This document shows, in pieces, positions 24,233 to 33,530 of a stretch of DNA of 47,636 nt; position 1 is the stretch's first letter; each line of letters starts with the position of its first letter. A model generated the notes under the pieces. The model saw only the letters and a program-made list of their open reading frames with translations. It did no database searches and was not told the origin of the DNA. The translations under genes and the position numbers were made by a program. Source of the DNA: Caulobacteraceae bacterium. Its GTDB lineage: Bacteria > Pseudomonadota > Alphaproteobacteria > Caulobacterales > Caulobacteraceae. The stretch spans positions 1 through 47,636 of the forward strand of contig DAIDGR010000057.1 of assembly GCA_027452265.1 (NCBI GenBank), in the 5' to 3' direction.

Positions 24233-24335
24233 AATCCACAGCCCCTGGGCCTGCCTCACGCCCGCCCGTCGCGCTTGCCATTTTTCACGCGCCGTTTAGC
24301 AAGCCTTCGCGCACGGGATCGCGGGAGACGAGAGC

Positions 24336-25406
24336 ATGGCGGCGGCAGGGGCTGAGGGCGGCGAGACTGAGCGGGCGGTGGATGATCGCCCCGAGCCGCT
24401 GACGCCCGGCCTGCCGCCGGAGATCGCCTCGCCCCTGGCGCCCTTCCACGGCGCCTCGCCCGCGGCGCCGGCCTGGTTCACCGAGGCCATCGCCGTCGAA
24501 CCCGAGCGTCGTTTCGTGCCGGTGAACGGGGCGGATATCGAGCTTTTGACCTGGGGCGAGGTGGGCCGGCCGGGCCTGATCTTCGTGCATGGCAACAGCG
24601 CCCATGCCGACTGGTGGAGCTTCATCGCCCCCTTCTTCGCCCGGACCCATCGTGTGGCGGCCCTGTCCATCTCGGGCATGGGGGCGTCGAGCTGGCGCGA
24701 GCAGTACAGCTTCGAGATCTTCGCCGACGAGATCCACGCCGCGGGCCAGGCCGCGGGTCTCTACGCCGACGGCGCCTTGCCGGTCTATATCGGCCACTCG
24801 TTCGGCGGTTCGCAGGTGTTCTATTCCGCCGTGCATCACCCCGCCCGGATGCGGGGCTGCATCCTGGTGGATACCGGGTTTGGCGGCCCGCCCTCGCCCG
24901 AGGAGATCGAGCGCATGGAGCGCGAGGCCAAGGCGCGGGGCGAGCCCTCACGCTGGCGCGGCGGTCCGCCGCGCGGCGGACCCCATCGGGTCTATCCGAC
25001 CCTGGAGGCGGCCCTGGCGCGGTTCCGGTTCATGCCGCCCCAGGTCCCGGGCAATCTCTACATCGCCGACTTCATCGCCCGCCGCTCGCTCAAGCGCGCG
25101 CCGCTCACCGAGGGTGGGGCCGAGGGCGACAGCGGCGGCTGGACCTGGAAGTTTGATCCGACCCTCTGGTCGAAGCTGGAGCGCTCCGGCCTGGAGCAGA
25201 AGCTCGGACCGGTCGATCTTCCCCTGGCCCATATCTACGGGGCCAATTCGGCGATCATCCAGCGTCATGGCGGTGGGGGCGCGGATCGGTTGCCAGCGGA
25301 CATCCCTCGCATCGTCATCCCGGACAGCGAACATCACGTCATGGTCGACCAGCCCCTGGCCCTTGTGGCGGCCCTGCGCGCGGTCCTGGCGTTCTGGGAT
25401 CGGTGA
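24336..25406 (+). CDS. Alpha/beta hydrolase
   Basis: 356 residues from ATG 24336 with GGGAGA upstream. Residues 1-60 are an Ala/Pro/Glu-rich extension without a signal peptide. The core has the oxyanion region LIFVHGNSAHADWW, nucleophile elbow GHSFGG (near residue 155) and a C-terminal His in DSEHHVMVDQP. Where relatives usually have an acidic residue (YGxD/E-S) this one reads IYGANSAII, so the triad acid is uncertain. A Gly/Arg-rich loop (WRGGPPRGGPHR) lies in the lid region. Substrate unknown. Confidence 0.8.
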   Translation: MAAAGAEGGETERAVDDRPEPLTPGLPPEIASPLAPFHGASPAAPAWFTEAIAVEPERRFVPVNGADIELLTWGEVGRPGLIFVHGNSAHADWWSFIAPFFARTHRVAALSISGMGASSWREQYSFEIFADEIHAAGQAAGLYADGALPVYIGHSFGGSQVFYSAVHHPARMRGCILVDTGFGGPPSPEEIERMEREAKARGEPSRWRGGPPRGGPHRVYPTLEAALARFRFMPPQVPGNLYIADFIARRSLKRAPLTEGGAEGDSGGWTWKFDPTLWSKLERSGLEQKLGPVDLPLAHIYGANSAIIQRHGGGGADRLPADIPRIVIPDSEHHVMVDQPLALVAALRAVLAFWDR

Positions 25407-25528
25407 GCCCTGGGCGGGCCTCGGCTCGTCTTGAGCCTCGCGACGGGCTGGTGTAGCAGCGAAGGAACGACAGCGCCGATCGGACAGGGCGGTCCTCGGC
25501 GAGCGGATATCACGCGCAAGGAGGCGTC

Positions 25529-25765
25529 ATGGCCGAAGCGGCCTATCACCACGGCGACCAGGACATCCAGGAGCAGGTGGCGACCTACAAGCTGTTCGGG
25601 GCCTTCAGCAAATGGGGCTCGCTGGCGATTGCGACCCTGGTCCTGATGCTGGTCCTTTGGTTCTGCCTTGGCGTCAACTTCCTGGGCGGCCTGATTCCCG
25701 GCGTGATCCTGGTCGCTCTTGGCGTCACCTTCCTGCGCTCCCGGCCGCAGGCAGGGCACGGCTGA
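25529..25765 (+). CDS. aa3-type cytochrome c oxidase subunit IV (bacterial COX IV)
   Basis: 78 residues from ATG 25529 with AAGGAGG. A short soluble start (YHHGDQDIQEQVATYKLFGAF) carries the HGDxDIxEQ pattern of the bacterial COX IV family, followed by one or two membrane helices (LAIATLVLMLVLWFCLGV and a second to LRSR). The subunit accompanies aa3 oxidases in Alphaproteobacteria. It ends 25 bases before pntAA, so it seems to lead the transhydrogenase operon. Confidence 0.8.
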   Translation: MAEAAYHHGDQDIQEQVATYKLFGAFSKWGSLAIATLVLMLVLWFCLGVNFLGGLIPGVILVALGVTFLRSRPQAGHG

Positions 25766-25790
25766 CCGCGCGGTTGACCGGGGGGGACCG

Positions 25791-26924
25791 ATGACCCGGC
25801 TCGCGATCATCGCGGAACGCGCGGTCGATGAGACGCGCGTCGCCGCCACGCCGGACACGGTGAAGAAATTTGTCGGCCAGGGTCTCGAGGTTGTCGTCGA
25901 ATCCGGCGCCGGCAAAGGCGCGGCCATGTCCGACGCCGATTACGAGGCGGCGGGCGCGAAGCTAGTCCCGGACGCCAGGAGCGCGCTGAGCGATGCGGAT
26001 CTGTTGCTCAAGGTCCGCCCGGTCCTGGCCGACGAGGCCGCCGCCCTGAAGAGCGGCGCCTGTGTGGTGGCTCTTCTCAATCCCTATGGCGAGCGCGCGG
26101 CGCTTGAGGTCCTGGCCGCGCGGGGCGTGACCGCCTTTTCCATGGAGTTCGTGCCGCGCATCACCCGCGCCCAGGTGATGGACGCCCTGTCGAGCCAGGC
26201 CAACCTCGCCGGCTACCGCGCGGTGATCGAAGCCGCCGAGGTCTATGGCCGCGCGTTTCCGATGATGATGACGGCGGCCGGGGCCATCGCGCCGGCCAAG
26301 GTGTTCGTCATGGGCGCGGGGGTGGCTGGCCTGCAGGCCATCGCCACGGCCCGGCGTCTGGGCGCGGTGGTTACGGCCACCGACGTACGTCCTGCCGCCA
26401 AGGAGCAGGTGGAGTCCCTGGGGGCGAAGTTCATCGCCGTCGAGGATGAAGAGTTCAAGGCGGCTGAGACGGCCGCCGGCTACGCCAAGCCCATGAGCGC
26501 CGCCTATCAGGCCAAGCAGGCCGAGCTGGTGGGCGAGCATATCAAAAAGCAGGACATCGTCATTACCACAGCGCTCATTCCGGGACGCCCCGCGCCCCGG
26601 CTGGTGAGCGAGGCCCAGGTTCTCTCCATGCGCGAGGGTTCGGTCCTGGTGGACCTGGCGGTGGAGCAGGGCGGCAACGTCGAAGGCGTCAATCCCGGCC
26701 AGATCACGCGGCTGGGCGGGGCGACGGTGGTGGGGCTGATGAACCTGCCCGGACGGGTGGCCGCAGACGCCTCATCGCTCTACGCGCGCAATCTTCAGGC
26801 CTTCGTCGCCCTTCTGTTCGACAAGGACGGGGCCTTGGCGCCCGACCTCGAGGACGAGATCCTCAAGGCGTCCCTGGTCGCGCGCGGCGGGGCGATCTGT
26901 CATCCCTCCCTTATTGCCGGGTAA
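25791..26924 (+). CDS. pntA: Proton-translocating NAD(P) transhydrogenase, subunit alpha part 1
   Basis: 377 residues from ATG 25791, after GGGGGGA; the longer in-frame start at 25719 would lie inside the oxidase gene. This is domain I, which binds NAD(H): family start [46 protein letters not shown], Rossmann motif [19 protein letters not shown], and [13 protein letters not shown]. The alpha chain is split as in Rhodospirillum, with the membrane part encoded by the next gene. Confidence 0.95.
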   Translation: MTRLAIIAERAVDETRVAATPDTVKKFVGQGLEVVVESGAGKGAAMSDADYEAAGAKLVPDARSALSDADLLLKVRPVLADEAAALKSGACVVALLNPYGERAALEVLAARGVTAFSMEFVPRITRAQVMDALSSQANLAGYRAVIEAAEVYGRAFPMMMTAAGAIAPAKVFVMGAGVAGLQAIATARRLGAVVTATDVRPAAKEQVESLGAKFIAVEDEEFKAAETAAGYAKPMSAAYQAKQAELVGEHIKKQDIVITTALIPGRPAPRLVSEAQVLSMREGSVLVDLAVEQGGNVEGVNPGQITRLGGATVVGLMNLPGRVAADASSLYARNLQAFVALLFDKDGALAPDLEDEILKASLVARGGAICHPSLIAG

Positions 26925-26955
26925 GCCCTCAAGAGGCCGCGCAAGGAGCCCTGTC

Positions 26956-27288
26956 ATGGACGCCGTGGACCCGACCCTGTTCCGCCTGGCCATCTTCGTG
27001 CTCGCCGTGTTCGTGGGCTATTACGTCGTCTGGAGCGTGACCCCGGCCCTGCATACGCCTCTGATGAGCGTGACCAACGCCGTCTCGTCGGTGATCATTG
27101 TCGGCGCGCTCCTGGCCGCCGCCGCGCATGGCGGAGGCGGCGCCCATGTCTGGATTTCAAAAGGCGCGGGGGCGGCCGCGGCGGCCCTGGCCTCCGTGAA
27201 CATTTTCGGCGGCTTCCTGGTCACCCAGCGCATGCTGTCCATGTACCGCAAAAAGGACCGGCCCAAGGTCGAAGGGGCGGGTCGGTGA
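26956..27288 (+). CDS. pntAB: NAD(P) transhydrogenase, subunit alpha part 2 (membrane)
   Basis: 110 residues from ATG 26956, with AAGGAG upstream. Three or four hydrophobic helices ([48 protein letters not shown]) match domain II-alpha of the enzyme. With PntB it forms the proton channel. Lies 31 bases after part 1 and 25 bases before pntB. Confidence 0.92.
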   Translation: MDAVDPTLFRLAIFVLAVFVGYYVVWSVTPALHTPLMSVTNAVSSVIIVGALLAAAAHGGGGAHVWISKGAGAAAAALASVNIFGGFLVTQRMLSMYRKKDRPKVEGAGR

Positions 27289-27313
27289 GTCTGGCAGGCC
27301 AGGGGGCGCCGGC

Positions 27314-28732
27314 ATGAACGCAAATCTCGCGACGCTGGCCTATCTGGCGAGCGGCGTGCTCTTCATCCTGACCCTGCGCGGTCTGTCGAGTCCGGCCACC
27401 AGCCGGCAGGGCAATCGGCTGGGCATGTTCGGCATGGGCCTGGCCGTGGCCGTGACCCTCCTGCTGTTGTTCGCCCAGGGCCTTCTGGATGGCGTCACCC
27501 TGGCCCTGATCGCCGGTGGCGTGGCCGTGGGCGGGACGGTGGGGGCGGTGATCGCGCGGCGGGTCGAAATGACCGCCATGCCGCAGCTGGTCGCCTTCTT
27601 TCACTCGCTGGTGGGCCTTGCGGCGTGCCTGGTGGCCGTGGCCGCCATCCACACCCCGGCGGCCTATCATATCGATGACGGCGCGGGCATCCGCCTGGAG
27701 AGCCTGATCGAGCTGTCCGTGGGCCTGGCCATTGGCGCCATCACCTTCACCGGCTCGCTGATCGCCTTCGCCAAGCTCAATGGCAACATGTCCGGCGCGC
27801 CGATCCTGCTGCCCGCCCGGCACGTCCTCAATCTCGCCCTGGGCCTCGCCCTGGTGGGGTTGATCGTCGTCCTGGTCATGAGCGGCGGCCACGCCCTCTG
27901 GGCGTTCTGGACCATATTCGCCCTGGCCCTGGTGGCCGGTGTGACGCTGATCATCCCGATTGGCGGGGCCGACATGCCCGTCGTGATCTCCATGCTGAAC
28001 AGCTATTCGGGCTGGGCGGCGGCGGCGCTCGGCTTCACCCTGGCCAATATCACCCTGATCATCACGGGGGCCTTGGTCGGCTCGTCGGGCGCGATCCTCA
28101 GCTACATCATGTGCAAGGGCATGAACCGTGGATTCCTTTCGGTGATCCTGGGCGGGTTCGGCGCCGAAGCGGCCGGCGAGGCGGGGCCCGCGCGGGTGGA
28201 GACGCGTCCGGTCAAGCAGGGCTCGGCCGAGGATGCCGGGTTCATCATGAAGAACGCCTCCAAGGTGATCATCGTCCCAGGCTACGGCATGGCCGTGGCC
28301 CAGGCGCAGCACGCCCTGCGCGAGATGGTCGACAAGCTCAAAGAGGCGGGCGTCGAGGTGAAATACGCCATCCATCCCGTGGCCGGACGCATGCCGGGGC
28401 ACATGAACGTGCTCCTGGCCGAGGCGAATGTGCCTTATGACGAGGTGTTCGAGCTCGACGATATCAACGCCGAGTTCGCCACCGCCGATGTGGCCTTCGT
28501 CATCGGGGCCAATGACGTCACCAACCCCGCGGCCAAGACCGACCCCAAGAGCCCGATCTTCGGCATGCCGATCCTGGACGTAGAAAAGGCTCAGACCGTC
28601 CTGTTCATCAAGCGGTCCATGGCCTCCGGCTATGCGGGGGTCGAGAACGAGCTGTTCTTCCGCGACAACACCATGATGCTGTTCGCCGACGCCAAGAAGA
28701 TGGTCGAGGGGATCGTCAAGGCCCTGGCCTGA
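27314..28732 (+). CDS. pntB: NAD(P) transhydrogenase, subunit beta
   Basis: 472 residues. About nine membrane helices (residues 1-260) are followed by domain III, which binds NADP(H): VIIVPGYGMAVAQAQHALREM, YAIHPVAGRMPGHMNVLLAEANVPYD and VIGANDVTNPAAKTDP (in parts) and the closing KRSMASGYAGVENELF. The complex uses the proton gradient to reduce NADP with NADH, supplying NADPH. Complete at family length. Confidence 0.96.
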   Translation: MNANLATLAYLASGVLFILTLRGLSSPATSRQGNRLGMFGMGLAVAVTLLLLFAQGLLDGVTLALIAGGVAVGGTVGAVIARRVEMTAMPQLVAFFHSLVGLAACLVAVAAIHTPAAYHIDDGAGIRLESLIELSVGLAIGAITFTGSLIAFAKLNGNMSGAPILLPARHVLNLALGLALVGLIVVLVMSGGHALWAFWTIFALALVAGVTLIIPIGGADMPVVISMLNSYSGWAAAALGFTLANITLIITGALVGSSGAILSYIMCKGMNRGFLSVILGGFGAEAAGEAGPARVETRPVKQGSAEDAGFIMKNASKVIIVPGYGMAVAQAQHALREMVDKLKEAGVEVKYAIHPVAGRMPGHMNVLLAEANVPYDEVFELDDINAEFATADVAFVIGANDVTNPAAKTDPKSPIFGMPILDVEKAQTVLFIKRSMASGYAGVENELFFRDNTMMLFADAKKMVEGIVKALA

Positions 28733-28776
28733 GGACGGCGGAATTCCAGGCGCCCTGGCCGGACGCCGGATCGACG

Positions 28777-28784
28777 CCTATATC
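28777..28784 (+). promoter_or_regulatory. Candidate -10 element upstream of the hydrolase at 28840
   Basis: CCTATATC matches the Caulobacter housekeeping -10 (GCTANAWC) at all but the first position. It lies 55 bases before the ATG in the gap after pntB. The -35 is poor (CTGGCCG at a 14-base distance). Confidence 0.35.
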
Positions 28785-28839
28785 CCGCCCTGGAGGGGCG
28801 GCGCGCGGGGCGTCCGATGCGCCGGCCTGCGGGAGCGTC

Positions 28840-29790
28840 ATGGCCTCAATGCTGAACAATCCGGTTCCGCGCGGCCATCGCGTGGAGGTGGCTGAAGGGC
28901 GGCGCCTGCATGCCATCCTGCATGAGCCAGAAGGGGGCGGACCTCGGGGCGCGGGCGCCGATCCTGCCCGCCCACTGGTGGTGTTGGAGGCTGGCGCTTT
29001 TGGCTTTTCCGCCGATTGGGCGAGCGTCCAGGGTGAGTTGGCCGCGCGAGGCTTCCGCTCGCTGGCCTATGACCGGGCCGGGCTGGGCTTTTCTGACCCA
29101 GGGCCCATGCCGCGCGACGCGCGGGCTGTGGACGCGGATCTCGCCCGTCTTTTGAGCGCGGTCGGTGAACAGGGGCCCTACATCTATTGCGGCCACTCCA
29201 TGGCCGGTTTGCATGCTCGCCTGTTCGCCGCGCGCCATGGCGAACGGGTGGCCGGGATCGTGCTGGTGGACGCGACCCTGCCCGAGACCATCGAAGATCC
29301 AGGCGCCCGCCGGGCTCTGGATGGCTTCATCTGGCTCTGTCGCGCGGTGACCCAGGCGGCGCGCGCGGGGCTCGTGCGGCCCCTGGCGGCGGCCGGGCTT
29401 GGCAATTCGATCGGCGTGACCGGACAGGCGGATATCGAAAAGCGCTGGGCGTTCGCCGACGCGTCCCACAATCTGTGGGCCACGCGCGAGGTCGAGGTCT
29501 GGGCCGCCTCCGCCTACCAGGCGATCAGCGCCGGCCTCTATGCGAAGGACACGCCGGTCGCGGCGGTGTTCGCGGGGGCCCCGCGTCGCCGCCGGCCCCG
29601 GGGCCCGCGGGTGATCCGGGATCGCCCGCCCTGCGCATTCGCCAGCGTGCGCCATGAGCCTGGGGCCAATCACGCCTCGCTGCTGGGCCCTCGCCACGCC
29701 CCCGCCGTGGCCCATAGCGTCACCCAGATACAGCAAAGCTGGCGGCCCCTCTCGGAGACGCCAGCTTTGGAGAGCGACGCGGCCGCCTAA
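28840..29790 (+). CDS. Alpha/beta hydrolase with an Arg-rich insertion
   Basis: 316 residues from ATG 28840 (GGGAG upstream). Core motifs: LVVLEAGAFGFSADW, YDRAGLGFSDPGP, nucleophile elbow CGHSMAG (near residue 126), and catalytic-type His in PGANHASLLGP near residue 280. Between the sixth strand (VAAVFAGAP) and the helix before the His lies an unusual basic stretch (RRRRPRGPRVIRDRP), where relatives have the catalytic acid loop. No signal peptide. Ends 12 bases from the stop of rpsU on the other strand. Confidence 0.82.
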   Translation: MASMLNNPVPRGHRVEVAEGRRLHAILHEPEGGGPRGAGADPARPLVVLEAGAFGFSADWASVQGELAARGFRSLAYDRAGLGFSDPGPMPRDARAVDADLARLLSAVGEQGPYIYCGHSMAGLHARLFAARHGERVAGIVLVDATLPETIEDPGARRALDGFIWLCRAVTQAARAGLVRPLAAAGLGNSIGVTGQADIEKRWAFADASHNLWATREVEVWAASAYQAISAGLYAKDTPVAAVFAGAPRRRRPRGPRVIRDRPPCAFASVRHEPGANHASLLGPRHAPAVAHSVTQIQQSWRPLSETPALESDAAA

Positions 29791-29802
29791 GGCGCCCCAG
29801 GC

Positions 29803-30039
29803 TCAGGCCCGGGCAGGCTTCTTCACCATCGGGGCGAGACCCTCGCGCTGGGCGCGCTTGCGCGCCAGCTTGCGGGCGCGGCGCACCGCCTCGGCCTTTT
29901 GCCGGGCGCGCTTCTCGGACGGCTTTTCGTAATGGACGTGGCGCTTCATCTCGCGGAAGGCGCCTTCCCGCTGCATCTTCTTCTTCAGGGCCTTGAGCGC
30001 CTGATCAACATTATTGTCGCGGACGAAAATCTGAACCAC
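29803..30039 (-). CDS. rpsU: 30S ribosomal protein S21
   Basis: 78 residues starting at GTG 30039, directly preceded by GGAGGA; the upstream extension of this frame is not coding. The sequence is a standard alphaproteobacterial S21: [41 protein letters not shown], and a basic tail rich in Arg/Lys/Ala (in parts). S21 helps the 30S subunit start translation by acting near the anti-Shine-Dalgarno region. Confidence 0.95.
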   Translation of the reverse strand: MVQIFVRDNNVDQALKALKKKMQREGAFREMKRHVHYEKPSEKRARQKAEAVRRARKLARKRAQREGLAPMVKKPARA

Positions 30040-30128
30040 CGGTCCTCCGGAAACTTCGGCTCGGCCGGGCGAATGAACTCGCGTTTCGGCCGCTTGGTGC
30101 GGATTGAAGAGAAATTCGAAGGCGGGCC

Positions 30129-30155
30129 TGTAGCAGTCGAGACCTCCTTTGTCCA
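30129..30155 (-). promoter_or_regulatory. Candidate rpsU promoter
   Basis: On the minus strand TGGACA (30155-30150), 15 bases, then GCTACAGG (30136-30129 region, core GCTACA 30134-30129). It fits the Caulobacter housekeeping pattern (TTGACG...GCTANA) and lies about 90 bases before the GTG of rpsU. Confidence 0.35.
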
Positions 30156-30182
30156 TCGGCGGGGCGATGATAAAGCGGCCCC

Positions 30183-30851
30183 ATGAGTGAGACCTCCGCC
30201 ATCCCGGACTGGGCCGAGCGCACCGAGGCGGCGCTGCTCGACGCCGCGCTGCCCCTGGTGAGCGTCGAGGGCTGGACCTGGCGTCTCGTTTGGGCCGCCG
30301 GAGCGCAGGTGGGCCTCTCGCGCGCCGAGGCCGAACTGCTCCTCCCCTCGGGGCCCAGGGACCTCGCGGCCCTTTACGCGCGGCGTCTCCAGACCGCGAT
30401 GCTGAGGTCTCTCGCGCGACGGGACCCCACGACGCTGAAGGTCCGCGAGCGAATCGCCGCGGGGGTCGAGGCCTGGCTCGACGCCTGGACCGATCAGGAG
30501 GCCGCAAGCCGGCGGTGGGCAGGATATCTCGCGCTTCCGGGCCAGGTCGGGCTTGGCCTGCGTCTGGCCTGGGAGGCGGCGGACGCCCTATGGATCTGGG
30601 CCGGCGACACGGCGACCGACGAGAACCACTACACCAAGCGCCTGCTGGTGGGCGAAATCCTGGTGAGTTCGGGCGCGGTTCTGGTGGCCAAGGGCCCCGG
30701 CGCGGCGCGGCGCCACGCCGAGGGCCGCATTCAGGCGGTCATGGCCTTTGAAACGTGGAAGCGCGGCTTGCCCGATGTTTCGGCTCTGGCCGCCAATCTC
30801 GTTGGACAGCTCGCCCGGCGCCGCTTTGGCGCGGCGCCGGGGGAAGCGTAG
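30183..30851 (+). CDS. COQ9-family protein (ubiquinone biosynthesis accessory)
   Basis: 222 residues from ATG 30183. The TetR-like helical start ([44 protein letters not shown] in parts) and the conserved [24 protein letters not shown] block identify COQ9. In mitochondria COQ9 binds isoprenoid lipid and presents precursors to COQ7; the bacterial form is assumed to assist ubiquinone synthesis. Divergent from rpsU, a common arrangement in Alphaproteobacteria. Confidence 0.9.
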   Translation: MSETSAIPDWAERTEAALLDAALPLVSVEGWTWRLVWAAGAQVGLSRAEAELLLPSGPRDLAALYARRLQTAMLRSLARRDPTTLKVRERIAAGVEAWLDAWTDQEAASRRWAGYLALPGQVGLGLRLAWEAADALWIWAGDTATDENHYTKRLLVGEILVSSGAVLVAKGPGAARRHAEGRIQAVMAFETWKRGLPDVSALAANLVGQLARRRFGAAPGEA

Positions 30852-30865
30852 AGCGACGCGCAGCC

Positions 30866-30895
30866 GGGGGGGCTGAGCCGAGCCGGCCGCCCCCC
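30866..30895 (+). terminator. Strong GC hairpin after the COQ9 gene
   Basis: Seven G (30866-30872) pair with six C (30890-30895) around a 17-base loop that itself contains GGCT/AGCC; TT follows. It begins 15 bases after the COQ9 stop. The remaining 136 bases up to the TonB-receptor stop show nothing further. Confidence 0.5.
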
Positions 30896-31031
30896 TTCCT
30901 CGCTTAGACAGTCCCAGCGCCCGAAGCGTTTCCTGGAGTCAGCGAACACGCGCAATCGCGCCCTGTCCTTAAGGTCTTGAGCGCGTTGCGAAGCGCCGGG
31001 TTGTGTCCGTCGAACGCCACCCGCTCTGGGC

Positions 31032-33353
31032 TTAGAAATTCAGATCCACACGTCCCAGGATGGCGCGAGGCGCGCCAGGCGTGGCGTACTCCGCCCCGCC
31101 CTGGAAGTAGTAGGTGTTCAGGAAGTACTTATTGAAGAGGTTGGTGAAGTTCAGCGAAGCGGTGACGCTCTTGGCGAGGATCCCGATGCCGTGCAGCGGG
31201 AAGGTCTTCTCGATTCCCAGGTCGGCGGTGAAATAGGCGGGGTTCTTCACCCCGGTGGTGCCGCCGGTGTCGTTGTTGACGATGAACTCGCCGCCGATCC
31301 GGCGACCCACCGCGTTCACGCTCCAACCGTCATAGGTCCAGGTGACGCCGAACTGCATCTCGTCCATGGGCACGTTGGCCAAGGGCTCACCCGCCGCGAC
31401 GGTCAGACCGCTCGCCTGGTCGGAAAAGGCCGAGGTGTATTGGGCCTGATTGTAGGAATAGTTGATGAACGGCGCGAGCTTGCCATAGGCGCCCAGATCG
31501 AAGGCGTCGCGCGCCTGGAGTTCGATGCCCTGGTAACGCGAATTTCCGCCGTTCGAAACCGCGGTCGACCCGGTGACCGCATTGAACTGGGTGATGAAGG
31601 TGTTGGTGAAGTTCTCCCGATAGATGTCGGCCTCCAGATACAGACCGCCGTGCTCGTAGCGCAGCCCGCCCTCGAAGTCGTTGACGTGCTCGGGTTTGAT
31701 CGTGATCGGCGGCGTCTGGAACGCGGCGCCGCCGGCCGCATTGGCGTAGGCTGGGACCGCGCCGTAGAAGGCTCCGATATCCGGGAACTTGATGTTCTGG
31801 CCGAAGGCGAAGAAGGCCGCCACGTCGTGCGTGATCTGATAGTTCACCCCTACGGTCGGAGCGATGTAGTGCTCGGTATCGCTCGGTGACCCCGCATACG
31901 GATAGTAGAAGCCGACCTGGTCGTTGTCGAAGGTGTTGGCGAAGATGAACTTGACGCCAGGGGTCAAGGTCAGCCGATTATCAAACAGCGAGATCGTGTC
32001 CTGAACGAAGCCGTTGGCCAGGATGCGCCAATCATGCTCGTCCCAGGCGTCGTTATAGCCTGGCGTCATCGGCATGTTGTAGGCGCCGTACCAGTACTCG
32101 CGAGAGTGCAGATTTCCGTAGGTGAAGTTGCCGCCCGCCACGATCTCGTTATGCGGCAGATCGATCGTCACCGTCGGCTGGTACCCCACCGTCCACGTCG
32201 TGTAGCCGTAGAAGTGATAGGCCGTGCCCGCCTGAACTGAACCGAACACCGAGGCGGGGTCATAGGTGGGCCCCGACGGATAGGGGTAGGCGGTGCTCAG
32301 CCAGAAGGCGAAACCCGTCGGGTTGTTCTGGAGCGGGTACTGACCGTTGTAGTTGGGGTTGGCGAACGAGGTCCGAAGATAGTTGTCCGTGGCCCCGAAG
32401 ATTTTCTGGTCGAAGCTGATCGCGCTGCTGATCGGCATCCGGAAGTCGAGGATCGCCATCCACTGCGTATCGCGATCGTTCTCGTATTCGTCGCTGGGCG
32501 GAAGATTGTTGAACCCGCCGGGTTGGAGCACGGCCAAGGGTTCCTGGAACGGGGATTTGCCGTTGTTGTGGTCATAGACCACGACCAGGCTGGCGTGGTC
32601 GCCGTTCGGCGCGTCGTAGGCGGCCGAATAGTAGATGTTCGTGTTGCGGTCGCCCGTGTAGGCGAGCCAGCCGCCGCTTTCGGCGTGATCGTAGGCCAGG
32701 AATTGCTTCAGGCCGTTGACGTCGCCCGTATTGATCTGGGCGTGGACATCATAGGAATCGAAACTGCCGTAGGATCCGCCGATCTGGGCGTTGAAATCGT
32801 TGGTCGGCATTCGGGGCAGGAAATTGATGGTGCCGCCCAGCGAGTTGTAGGAATTGACCGCCGGATTGTTGATCCCGCGATAGACCTGGACGCTGTCCAC
32901 GTTGCGGGGCAGCAACAGGGTGCCGTTCACGACGCTGGCCTGATTGGTGACCCCGCCGTTGAACACGTCGTTCAGCGGAACGCCCTCATAGGTCTCCGAG
33001 AACTGGCCGGAATTGAAGGCGCGGAACTCCACATTGATCCCTTCATTGGGACCATCCGTCGTGGCGTAGAACGACGGCATGTTGTTCAGCATGGATTGGA
33101 TATTGACCGTCGGCGAGTCCGGCAGCGCCCGGACCTGATCCGAGGTGATCGTATCCACCGTGTAGGGGGTGGAGAGGGGCGGGACGGCCGGGGCGGTCTC
33201 CACCGGCTTGCCCACCACAGTGACGCTTGAAACCTGGGTCGCCGAGTCGGCGGCGGCCGCGTCTTCGGCGTGAGCCCCGACAGTCGATAGGCCGAGGGCG
33301 GCCAGGACCAGGGCCAGGCGTCCAGCGCCGGCCAGCAAATGCGATCGCGTCAT
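31032..33353 (-). CDS. TonB-dependent outer-membrane receptor
   Basis: 773 residues from ATG 33353 with AAGGGGA upstream. Signal peptide 1-29 (ends AHA-ED), a TonB-box-like VSSVTVVG near residue 42, plug domain about 55-170 (TVNIQSMLNNMPSFY, NVEFRAFNSGQFSETYEGVPLND, VQVYRGINNPAV in parts), then a 22-strand-type barrel rich in Tyr/Asn/Gly ending in the outer-membrane signature GRVDLNF. It imports a scarce ligand using energy from TonB. A good PhoB-box match upstream suggests a phosphorus-containing ligand or phosphate-starvation control. Confidence 0.93.
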   Translation of the reverse strand: MTRSHLLAGAGRLALVLAALGLSTVGAHAEDAAAADSATQVSSVTVVGKPVETAPAVPPLSTPYTVDTITSDQVRALPDSPTVNIQSMLNNMPSFYATTDGPNEGINVEFRAFNSGQFSETYEGVPLNDVFNGGVTNQASVVNGTLLLPRNVDSVQVYRGINNPAVNSYNSLGGTINFLPRMPTNDFNAQIGGSYGSFDSYDVHAQINTGDVNGLKQFLAYDHAESGGWLAYTGDRNTNIYYSAAYDAPNGDHASLVVVYDHNNGKSPFQEPLAVLQPGGFNNLPPSDEYENDRDTQWMAILDFRMPISSAISFDQKIFGATDNYLRTSFANPNYNGQYPLQNNPTGFAFWLSTAYPYPSGPTYDPASVFGSVQAGTAYHFYGYTTWTVGYQPTVTIDLPHNEIVAGGNFTYGNLHSREYWYGAYNMPMTPGYNDAWDEHDWRILANGFVQDTISLFDNRLTLTPGVKFIFANTFDNDQVGFYYPYAGSPSDTEHYIAPTVGVNYQITHDVAAFFAFGQNIKFPDIGAFYGAVPAYANAAGGAAFQTPPITIKPEHVNDFEGGLRYEHGGLYLEADIYRENFTNTFITQFNAVTGSTAVSNGGNSRYQGIELQARDAFDLGAYGKLAPFINYSYNQAQYTSAFSDQASGLTVAAGEPLANVPMDEMQFGVTWTYDGWSVNAVGRRIGGEFIVNNDTGGTTGVKNPAYFTADLGIEKTFPLHGIGILAKSVTASLNFTNLFNKYFLNTYYFQGGAEYATPGAPRAILGRVDLNF

Positions 33354-33460
33354 GTGTCGTTCCCCTTAGCCGAGCTTAGCGGCCGCCCCTGCGCAATCCA
33401 GCGCGGCCCCGTTTGATTGGTCCAGGACAACCATGTCTAGCGAGGCTCGGTGAAGCGCCG

Positions 33461-33489
33461 TTGAAACATTTCCGACAGAATTGTGACAG
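33461..33489 (-). promoter_or_regulatory. Pho box (PhoB-binding site) upstream of the TonB receptor
   Basis: Reading the minus strand towards the receptor: CTGTCAC (33489-33483), AATT, CTGTCGG (33478-33472), AAAT, GTTTCAA (33467-33461). This is the Pho-box design of CTGTCAT-like heptamers at 11-base spacing separated by AT-rich tetramers; the first repeat has 6 of 7 and the second 5 of 7 matches, the third is partial. It lies 108 bases before the start codon, a usual distance for PhoB activation. Confidence 0.7.
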
Positions 33490-33530
33490 GCGCCGCCGAT
33501 TTGAGCGCGGTCCGCCGTGCGTCGGGATGT

